From assembly GCA_030620095.1 (NCBI GenBank), contig JAUTXW010005222.1:1-64000 (forward strand): 64,000 nucleotides of DNA. Reading direction: 5' to 3'. The translations under genes were made by a program, and so were the position numbers. This DNA comes from Kuschelorhynchus macadamiae. Its lineage: Eukaryota; Arthropoda; Insecta; Coleoptera; Curculionidae. Of the stretch, positions 55,711 through 64,000 are shown piece after piece (the first letter of the stretch is position 1; the number at the start of each line of letters is the position of its first letter). The notes beneath the pieces were generated by a model that saw only the letters and a list, made by a program, of their open reading frames with translations, did not search any database and was not told where the DNA came from.

Positions 55711-58700
55711 AAACTTAAACTACAAAACTTTGCTTTTGTAGTCATCTTTATTATAACTTAAAAAAAAATAATGAAATATTACACTTGAAATATAAACAAT
55801 CTTTAAGCAAATGTGCCGCTTTCCTTATCATATTAATATCATTTGTCGCGTGCATCGACTTTATATTCGCAAAACAATATGAAAATAATTGGCTTTTTCA
55901 TCTGTTTACCGTTCATGTACTTCCCAGTCAGCCTTGGCAACACAAGAGAATTATTTAGAAGCCGGAAAGCACAAAATGGCTTTAACTTTTAACCGATTAG
56001 ATGCGTTTAGTCGTTGGCGAGACCAGAAACAAAGGGGCCTCGGAATTAAATTAACAAATAATGAGATTTAAGCTGGCCGCCGACCAGGCTGATAACTGAA
56101 CCAGCATCGTTTGTCGTTCTTTATACCTTTGAAGGGAGCTATGTTAACAATTTTATGGTACATCAAAAGATTTTTTTTCTACGTTTGAAGGTTTTTTTTA
56201 CCTAAATAAAAATATATATTGTTTTCTTAGGTCTATATTGATTTTTGTGAGAATATTTTTGAGCTTGGACATTAGAGTTAGACTAAATCAAAATCAACAC
56301 TCGTATTTTTCTACACGTGACAATAAAGTCGTTTCTCATTCTATTGTCTCGTTAAGCTTTGAGATATTACTTTAATATTTTGAATTTAACAACTATAAAG
56401 TTTTATACTGGATGTCAGCGATGTTTGTAGCCAGTCTGCTATTTTATCTGTAAGCTGCAGGTAAAAATTCGAATCATTAATTAAATCACTTGTAACTTTG
56501 TTATTGTAAATAAAATATCCTGTGTATTTTTTAAAGCTTGGATTCTAGGAAACATGTCTTATAGCAGCAATATTTAAAAAAAATCGGTAAATTCGCCTTT
56601 CCCAAAACTTCCTTGGTACAAAATTCCCCTTCTTACAATAAACAGTATGTTCGCGGATGGATTTTACGAGAAGACAATCGGACTTAAAATTACGAATTTT
56701 CGAAAGATGCGAAAAAAAGCCACTGTTAATTAAGTTTTTGCTTGGAAAATAAATAAGGCTCTAAAGTTTAATTTTTAGCTTAATTAAATGTTTGTATTAT
56801 TTGAAAATTACGCTTGAATAAGACGTATTTTGCATTACAATTATTTAATTAATTTTGGTAAGAACTATCTTACGTTAAATGATAATTATTTCATAAAATA
56901 AAGACATTGAACAGAATGTCGTTACTGTCATAAATATTTGAGAAACTAATAGGTACTCTGATTAAAGGTATTTTTGTATTTAATTATTAAATTTTTGATA
57001 ACGCGAATTTTTTGTCCTCCATCCGTGGACGTATATGCATATACAAATATAAATATTTAGTAACAACTTTATACAAATTCTATACACTCTAAAATATTTC
57101 AAAATTGTTCGATTTTTAATTTATTTATTATTATTATTTATTTTTTATAACTTTATTTAAATAGTCTGCAAAAGTAATATATGTTTTTATTATGTTTCTC
57201 TACCAACAGAAGCTTTTATTGCAGGAAATGGAATTTTGCCGATTATTTAAACATTTCTTATATCGCCATTTTGGTTTTGCCATATAGTATTGATTAAAAC
57301 CAATAATTTACCAGTCTAACAAAAACACTCGTAATGCAAAAATCACCTTCCGAGGTTTTTGCAGATCTTTGCATTTTTGTATGCTTAATTTTTTCCTTTA
57401 ATTTTCGTCGGTCTGTCGGTCTGTCTTTACGCGGCATAGCTCAAAAATCGATTGATTGACTTCAAATGTTGGTCAAAAATAAAGGGTCATATGGGGGATA
57501 AAGTGAATATATTTTGGTATAAATTCAATATTACGCAAAAACAACGGTCTCAAAAATAAAAAAAAATCCTTAATAAGATATACGCCTAATTAAATATAAA
57601 AAATTCAGTACCAGAAAATCTACTTATCCAATTGACTTGAAATTTTACACAAAAATCAAGTTTAAAACAGATTACCTGGCAGAACTTCTGGGTGAATACT
57701 ATATTGTGAAACAAAATTATTACCACTCCACCATGGCCTAATAAAATGTCTAAATATTCCGTGAAAATTCTATTTTCTGGAATAAAATCTAATAAATAAC
57801 GTAATTTAATCTTTATAGACTAAATAAATAAAGTTATAAATAGTAAATAATAATAAGTATATTAACATAAATTAAAAACAAATAAAAAATCAACAAATTT
57901 TCCTTTAATCATAACTTTCCTGTTACGGGCTTTCTTTTCACAAAGATTATCAATCTAAAATGTATAAAATTCAATTAATAGAAAACTTAGGAACTCATTT
58001 GCAACTACTAAAAAGGAAAGGACCAAATCTAATTAATATTAGTCGGATCCGTTTTTGTGGTCCAAACAATTTTTATAAATTTCATCCTTGATCTCATCAC
58101 AGCTCGCATCTGCCGAAGAGATATTATAAACATTGTATATAAAAAGAATAATTTTAGTAATATTTAAATTATAAATATTATATTTTTCCGATTTACACTG
58201 TTTTTTTTTAATTATCCTTTCCTTAATAAAAAACACATTTTTTTAAACGCTGCCGTCATAAGAAATGGTTTGTGTTAGTTTGCCATTATGTTAATATACG
58301 TATTATCTTGTTTACTTCTTTTTAGTGAGGTGCTTAAGGTTTTTCGGAATTTTATAAATCTGAATAAATGTTGCAAATATTAAAAACCAACTTTATTCTT
58401 GGTACAAAATAAATGGCGTAGTGGCGCGAATTTTAATCGCTTTCTGCTGATAATTTCTGTAAAAACGTTGAAATGCTTTATTATATGAAATATATTGCAT
58501 GAATTTCAATTACCTAAAAAAATAGTTTGAGTCTTTTTCTGCTCCAGCTATCTGGAGAGTGAAGGTACTTAGGAAGGTGAGCAATCTTTTTCTCATCAGG
58601 ATATTTCAGTAGGTAGTCATAAATCTTAATGAATATTGATAATATCAAATAACCTTATTCTGGACACACATTTTTTCTTATATAGTTAACAGAGGTGTGT

Positions 58701-59417
58701 TGTTGGAAAGGAGGTCAAGTGTATTATGTTTCATATTTTTGTCGGTTTTTTAGGGCTACTACTACTACTTTTTGGCTATTTGTATTGTTGATTTTTTATA
58801 ATTATATATAGGTGGCACGTTTTATATATTATTAGTTATGGGATTCTAGTAAAATTTTAAGTTTAATAGATCGCAATCTTTGCTTATTTTATTAGGGACG
58901 TCCAGCATTTTAACCTATGTTTAAGCCTCGTAAATGTTGATCCTGGCAAAAATTAAGCCGCCTTCAAAAAATAAACACCGCAAAGTAAAAAAAATTACTA
59001 CTTCTTTTTTAAAATTTGACTTTATGAAATCAGCATCAAACTAACAAAAACTGTAAACCGACATTCTACTTAATTGGGTCTTTGTTAGATGCCGACTTTA
59101 CAAAGCCAGATTTCCAAAAAGATGGAATAAAATATTACTTTTTTAGTTTCCATTGAACAGAATAGAAGTATTTTCATTTACTTGATATTTTTTTTACCTA
59201 TTTATAAAACAAATAAGTATCTTTTTATAACTCCTATTGGAACTAAGGAACATAAAAACTTATGAAAGCTAAATAACTCTTTTCAGTAAGCATACAATAT
59301 TGAATTCAATTTCACAACCAAATTTTGTTGCGTCTATCAAAAACCAATTTCAGGTACTGATAAAGAGCCTATAAAAATGTAAATAGATAGTCACTTTGAA
59401 AAGCATAAACACCGATA
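55711..59417. other. No recognised gene
   Basis: 3.7 kb of AT-rich DNA. A patch at about 57405-57430 has short GTCT/GTCG repeats. Small frames (55889-56071 and 58039-58236) are unrecognised. Confidence 0.45.
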
Positions 59418-59421
59418 CTAC
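59418..59421. repeat. 4-bp target duplication (left)
   Basis: CTAC, identical to 62336-62339 on the other side of the provirus. Confidence 0.85.
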
Positions 59422-59645
59422 AATTTTACATTCAAACTTGTAACTTGTATTTTTAAAAACTTTATTTTTATTTAAAACACGAAATTACAATGAATGTTGA
59501 CCGATCTAGAGCTACTTAATGACTAAAGATGGTTACTCATTCTCCTGTATTTATATAAAAATAATGCTGAAATAGCAAGAATGAATGAGTAATTAGAAAT
59601 ACGATGCTTAATTCTAAATGATTCATCGGAAGTGGCCATATAATT
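59422..59645 (-). repeat. 3' LTR of the provirus
   Basis: 224 bp, starting AATTATATGG and ending GTAAAATT on the minus strand. It carries a TATATAAATAC box and an AATAAA signal, as expected for an LTR promoter and terminator. Confidence 0.95.
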
Positions 59646-59657
59646 CCTCCCTCCTTA
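59646..59657 (-). other. Polypurine tract
   Basis: TAAGGAGGGAGG on the minus strand, directly before the 3' LTR; the usual plus-strand primer site. Confidence 0.85.
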
Positions 59658-60125
59658 AGTTTGAGAAAATCGGGGTTGATTTTCGAGAGATTCTAATTTT
59701 ATGTCCACTTTTACATTTTCTTTAGATTTTTCCTTTCTGCAATAATAATACAAGAAACTTATGATGATTGTGAATATTATAATAATAATTATTATTAGAG
59801 TAATTAAAACTCCAGAACTTACAAAGTCCATTTGTTTTAGGGGATGAATTATTAATCTTTTAGCATTCTCCAAATCTTCATTGATTTTATCAAGATTTAT
59901 TTCTTTTAGTTCCAAGGGTTCAATATCTTGGATTAATTTTTCATCAATATTTATTGATGGAAGTTTTAGTCTTAAACTAATTGTTTCTAGTTTTTGAGAA
60001 TCGTAAATATTATTTTGGATTTTTACTTTGCAATCTGAAGGCAATATTAAGGATACTTTGTCAATAGTTTCAACGCTATGTTGATTTGGACATTGAAAGT
60101 ATATGCTTTCTTTGAACCTGCACAA
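59655..60125 (-). pseudogene. env: C-terminal remnant of the errantivirus-type env
   Basis: About 155 readable codons with no native start. Features are a Cys pair near the start, an amphipathic Leu/Glu/Lys-rich region, and a strong membrane anchor (an Ile-rich run, about residues 105-127) followed by a short basic cytoplasmic tail. This order is that of the end of a class I-like envelope protein. The signal peptide, receptor-binding part and fusion region are absent, so it cannot act as an entry protein. The stop lies at the purine tract. The upstream break is at about 60125, where it joins the protease frame out of phase. Confidence 0.8.
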
Positions 60126-60126
60126 G

Positions 60127-60298
60127 TTTGAAGTGTGCTTACGTAAGGTTTAATACATTCGGGGAAATATGTTTCTGCTAAAGAGGGTCTAAGTAGGGAT
60201 GCATGAGAACCTGTATCAATTAGTAGTCGAATATTATAATTCGGTATTTCTACATAGGGTAATTGATTTACTTGAAAACTGTTTAAAGTTAAGCAAGG
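60127..60298 (-). pseudogene. pol: Start of pol: aspartic protease N-terminus
   Basis: In the -1 frame relative to the end of gag, the minus strand reads VEIPNYNIRLLIDTGSHASL, with the protease active-site motif DTG. About 55 codons remain before the deletion junction near 60125. The flap and second half of the fold are gone. Overlap with the gag stop in the -1 frame implies ribosomal frameshifting in the parent. Confidence 0.85.
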
Positions 60299-61602
60299 TT
60301 TTCGTCCGAGGCTGATATATGAAAATTTTCTATTTGCTCGACTAAATTCTCATTATCTAATTCACATGTTTCATCAAAATTTTGATAATCTTGATCATAA
60401 TTGTCAAATTCGGGGTTTTCTTCATTATATAACTCGTCATTATTGGGTTCATTATTTTCTAAATGCGTTAATTCTTGGAATGTAAATTTCGGGTGATGTT
60501 GTTGTTGGGGTTGTTGTCTATAGAAAGTTTGTTGTTGTTGTGGTTGCTGTCTGGCAAAAGTTTGTTGTTGTTGTCTTAATGGTGGCATTGTTTTTTGTAC
60601 ACTCACACCTGACATTGGTTGTGGGTATTGTTGTTTAGGATATTGATTGCCTTTTTGATTAAATGTTTGATTTTGTACTCGATTAAAAAATTGATTTGGT
60701 GGTTTTGGTTTAAAAGATGAATTTGGAAAATTATTCGATCTATTTACCAAAAATTTATTAATATTATTTATTGGTGGCGTTTTCTGATTGCTAAGTAAAT
60801 TATTTGATCTACTATTTTGCAAGTAATTATTTTTAAAATTATTTTGACTAGTTAAAATTTCATAATTGGTTACAATATCGATTGCATGGTCTAGATTTTG
60901 GGGATTTTGAACGATTAGTAAAGTTCTTAATTCGCTTGAAATGTTTGCAAGAAGATTTTGAGTTGCTGTTAATTCATTTTGTGCTATAATTATATTTCTA
61001 GCTTCAATATTACTTATTTCTATACAAGTTTTCGTATTTATTTTGGTGACTAAGGCTTTGAGTTTTTGTATGTAATCTAAGGTTGATTCGCCTTTTCTTG
61101 AAAAGAATATTAATTGTTGTTGTAAATTAGCTCTTGTTATTGGATCACTGAATTTTTGTTTTAATGAGATTTTTATTTCTGGCCAAGTATTAAGATCTGG
61201 TCTAGTTAAAAGAAAATCTTCGGCTGATCCTATAATTTTTGATTTAATTGCCAAAATTACAAATTCTTGTTGGGAAGTATCAGTATTAAAATATCTTGTA
61301 TAAAAAGTATCTATTTGATTAATAAAAGATTCAAGACGTGATGGGGTACCATCGAAAGTTTTTAAGAGTGAAACAGTACTTCTCAAAGCGTCTGCCATCT
61401 TATTAATGTTAGTATCTATGCTTATACTAGGGTTAAAAATATTTTCTAAATTGATGTCTGAATAAAGTTCTGTTAATACACTTGCAGATTGATTTTCAAA
61501 ACTACTTTGTAATAATCTACTTGTAGAAGGATTTTCTAAACTATTTCTTCGAATTGTTTTAGGATAAGTAATGTCTTTACTACAATTCTTAAATTTCCTC
61601 AT
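60289..61602 (-). CDS. gag: Errantivirus-type Gag polyprotein, intact frame
   Basis: 437 codons, uninterrupted. Residues about 70-250 form a capsid-like helical region (KTFDGTPSRLESFINQIDTF, later LNTWPEIKISLKQKFSDPIT and FFSRKGESTLDYIQKLKALV) typical of Ty3/Gypsy Gag. An Asn/Pro-rich linker follows, then a Gln-rich basic region (about 300-365) likely to bind RNA in place of a CCHC knuckle, which is absent as in the 17.6/297 group. The tail is acidic. The start is the first Met of the open frame, about 510 bp downstream of the 5' LTR. Being open, it could still make protein in the host. Confidence 0.9.
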   Translation of the reverse strand: MRKFKNCSKDITYPKTIRRNSLENPSTSRLLQSSFENQSASVLTELYSDINLENIFNPSISIDTNINKMADALRSTVSLLKTFDGTPSRLESFINQIDTFYTRYFNTDTSQQEFVILAIKSKIIGSAEDFLLTRPDLNTWPEIKISLKQKFSDPITRANLQQQLIFFSRKGESTLDYIQKLKALVTKINTKTCIEISNIEARNIIIAQNELTATQNLLANISSELRTLLIVQNPQNLDHAIDIVTNYEILTSQNNFKNNYLQNSRSNNLLSNQKTPPINNINKFLVNRSNNFPNSSFKPKPPNQFFNRVQNQTFNQKGNQYPKQQYPQPMSGVSVQKTMPPLRQQQQTFARQQPQQQQTFYRQQPQQQHHPKFTFQELTHLENNEPNNDELYNEENPEFDNYDQDYQNFDETCELDNENLVEQIENFHISASDENLA

Positions 61603-62094
61603 TAAATATGTACTTAACTACTGTTAACTGCGTTAACATTTGTTTTCTTTACAACTAAAATAATTAGTAAAAGTTATTCAAATAATTGTTCAATAAAATT
61701 GCTTCAATTCAATTATTCACTTTTTCTTTCTTCAAAAATTTCAAAACTTAATTAACAGGGATCTCAACTATAAGGGAAGTAAGTAAATATCTTACAATGT
61801 GTCCCAAGTCTTGGTCCTGTATCAAACGATGCTTTGCTGAAGAGATGAACTGCTCAGGTTGGCTACCGCTTGTCTTGGACGCTAGCACAGGCCAAATCGT
61901 CCTTACTGGCTTCTCGAATGGCGTACCAATAATCGATGTACCAGGAGTTACAAGTGCCTAGTTCGGTTGTAGATGTTCCTGATCCTTTTCTTAACTGTTG
62001 AAACAGAAAGATGCAGCACTGATAATCCTTATGGAGATGAAACGTTGTTACACTCCGATTTCAGGATATCCTTTTTTTCGCACTCCGAAAAGGA

Positions 62095-62112
62095 ATCCTA
62101 CCGACTGCGCCA
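62095..62112 (-). other. Primer binding site, tRNA-Ser type
   Basis: TGGCGCAGTCGGTAGGAT on the minus strand, overlapping the 5' LTR edge by one base. This is the serine-tRNA-type site known from the 17.6/297 group of insect errantivirus-type elements. Confidence 0.85.
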
Positions 62113-62335
62113 ATTTTACATTCAAACTTGTAACTTGTATTTTTAAAAACTTTATTTTTATTTAAAACACGAAATTACAATGAATGTTGACCGATCTAGA
62201 GCTATTTAATGACTAAAGATGGTTACTCATTCTCCTGTATTTATATAAAAATAATGCTGAAATAGCAAGAATGAATGAGTAATTAGAAATACGATGCTTA
62301 ATTCTAAATGATTCATCGGAAGTGGCCATATAATT
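62112..62335 (-). repeat. 5' LTR of the provirus
   Basis: 224 bp, identical to the 3' LTR except at 62205. It has a TATATAAATAC promoter box (about 62235-62247) and an AATAAA signal (about 62152-62165). Confidence 0.95.
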
Positions 62336-62339
62336 CTAC
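62336..62339. repeat. 4-bp target duplication (right)
   Basis: CTAC, as at 59418-59421. Confidence 0.85.
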
Positions 62340-64000
62340 CGATAATAAGTGATGCAGATTAGGTTTTTGGATAGGCACAATATAAGAGGCTGTTAAAAGC
62401 TCTGAGATGAAAGCGTGCACTCAATTTAGATAATTTTCTGAGAAAATTAGTTAATAGCAGTTGAAGACACCGGTGTCAAAAAGTAAGCAGCTCCATTTTT
62501 AGATATTTTTTAGGAGAAACAAAAAACTATGTCAATTTATATTTTTTTATCAATAATTTGTTTTTAAATATTTGATATTTTTAAATAGCTTCAATTATAG
62601 TACAACAATTATTAAATTAAAGTCATGAAGCTGCCGTCTTTTTGCACGGGTGAGAGAAATAAATGAAGCAGTTGAATAATATATGGAAAACCTATAAAAA
62701 AATAACTGAGCACGAAAGCTTTCACGGGCGTGGTCAGTTAAGAAATAAACTGTGTGTTCCGATCTCGTGAAGTAAAGATCCTTGTAGATGCCTGGTGCAA
62801 TCGAAGGCGAAAAGTCGGAAAGTGATTCCATTTTGACACGGTCTAATCCCAAGAACCATGATTTCTTAACAAAAGTAACTAATTTGAAAACTAATACCAA
62901 TTAAGTATCGATGAAACTCGTCTTCTGTTTCTTGATTTTGGTAGGTTTGCTTGTCTCAAAACCAGATACAGTCCTCGGACACATATATGCTGCAAGTTCC
63001 TTTACATGGCGGCGTTTAAGACGTTTGAGAGGTAAAGGCCTAGAGCAAAGTCAGGATTTGATTAGACGATAGGGAGAAATTGCAAAAGTTAAATACTGTC
63101 TTAAAAAGGCCTCTAAAGGTACAACTAGAATTTAAAGAAAGAACTGTTGCAGAGCTGCATAGAAACAAAAACTGTATTGCCAAAGTTGGCTTATATTGTT
63201 GACAATCAAAAGCCAACCACTCGATGTGATTGTCGCTTACCTGTTTACCTTAACTTAACTTCTTCAATTTCTTACTTTAATTGTGTATAAAAGTGAACTG
63301 AACTGGTTTTTCGAGGATTATTTTTTTCTTTATTTCTTCTTTTTTAGAGCTTTTATTTAACTTTAATTGTATGTATGTTAGTTAGTAAGTTTGGGTCAAT
63401 TCATGCAAATAATTTCTGAAGAAGTTCTAAACCCGATGACAATGCAATATTATGGTTTCCATTCGTGAATGTTTTATACAAGGTGCGTAAAAAATAATTC
63501 TTAAAAGCTCAAAATAAAATAAATGTAAAAAGTTAAAAAAAGCTTTTATTTATAACGTATTGAACTGAAAAGTAAAAAGTAATTAAACTTAGATAAACAC
63601 AGAACTTTTAAAATTTTGAATAGTTTCTTAAAAGCTTGACATTTCGTTTAAAATTTGATGACGTCTCACGCAATTACGGCTCCGTCTCGCCCTTGAAAAG
63701 TACCTTTCACAGCAGCTGAAGAAGTTTTAATCCCACAAGTCTCCTAGATTCCAAAAAAAATATTTTGTAGACTGGGTAGTGTTCCTTTAAAGACTATCAT
63801 GCAATATGTTTATAAAAAAATGTTTTCTTAAAACTTAAAATAACAAACCCAATGGAGCTTTTCATTTTATACCATTATAGAGACAACCGTATGGAAGAAA
63901 ACTTGATTTATTCTATCAGTGCACTTTTATTAACAGAAGGAGGGATTTGCTCAGTTGTTTACATAGGCTACCTTATAATTTAGGCTTGTTTGGTTTATCT
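62340..64000. other. No recognised gene
   Basis: AT-rich with GC-richer patches (62700-62830, 63650-63720). The 101-codon minus frame 62595-62900 is unrecognised; its HARESFRAQL stretch comes from a 'gaaagctttcacgggcg' patch that may be an old element edge. Confidence 0.4.

Larger units (their letters stand above)
59422..62335 (-). mobile_element. Internally deleted errantivirus-type (Ty3/Gypsy) provirus
   Basis: 2,914 bp on the minus strand: 5' LTR (62112-62335), primer site, gag (61602-60289), start of protease, then directly the end of env, purine tract and 3' LTR (59422-59645). Complete insect errantivirus-type elements are about 7 kb; most of protease, all RT, RNase H and integrase, and most of env are missing. 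The LTRs differ at one clear site (59515 against 62205), and CTAC flanks both ends, so insertion was recent. The copy cannot replicate alone. Confidence 0.93.

Overview
This window is AT-rich nuclear DNA from an insect. The evidence is the set of transposable elements: a degraded Ty3/Gypsy errantivirus-type provirus with a tRNA-Ser-type primer site, Jockey-like and CR1-like non-LTR retrotransposons, a BED-finger hAT element, a Penelope-like fragment and a multicopy insect transposase-like family. The species cannot be named from this sequence. No conserved single-copy host gene was recognised. The best host-exon candidates are two short segments with consensus splice sites at 52300-52640 (minus strand).

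Layout. 1-14577: mostly unrecognised AT-rich sequence with a small hairpin-bearing G-run element (74-303), three long (TA)n arrays, two pairs of direct repeats and a TACTT-rich relic. 14578-16579: a long fold-back element with a second palindromic element inside it. 18410-20880: a decayed Jockey-type retrotransposon (minus). 22232-24653: a degenerate 16-bp minisatellite, a 204-bp inverted-repeat element and a roughly 0.7-kb tandem duplication whose two copies differ by small indels. 28060-31524: an RTE-type 3' scrap and a 5'-truncated RNase H-bearing non-LTR element (plus). 32150-35021: a hAT transposon copy bounded by a perfect 8-bp target duplication. 35740-37600: two further transposon scraps. 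40040-44690: tandem repeats, an inverted-repeat element and a 1.5-kb segmental duplication; one copy carries a 342-bp palindrome with hammerhead-like cores in both arms. 45560-46960: a decayed DDE-like transposase. 47330-52080: a nearly full-length CR1-like element. 52740-53470: a gag zinc-knuckle scrap. 54990-55460: a Penelope-like GIY-YIG remnant next to a hammerhead-like core. 59422-62335: an internally deleted errantivirus-type provirus with almost identical LTRs, a 4-bp target duplication and an intact gag frame.

Most coding sequence here is element-derived and broken. Several frame breaks fall in homopolymer runs, so some may be sequence errors rather than old damage. The window is best read as an intergenic or intronic TE graveyard with a few recent events: the provirus, the hAT boundaries and the tandem duplication. 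The most unusual items are the hammerhead-like ribozyme motifs (minus 55420-55451; both arms of 43951-44292) and the abundance and length of perfect (TA)n arrays.
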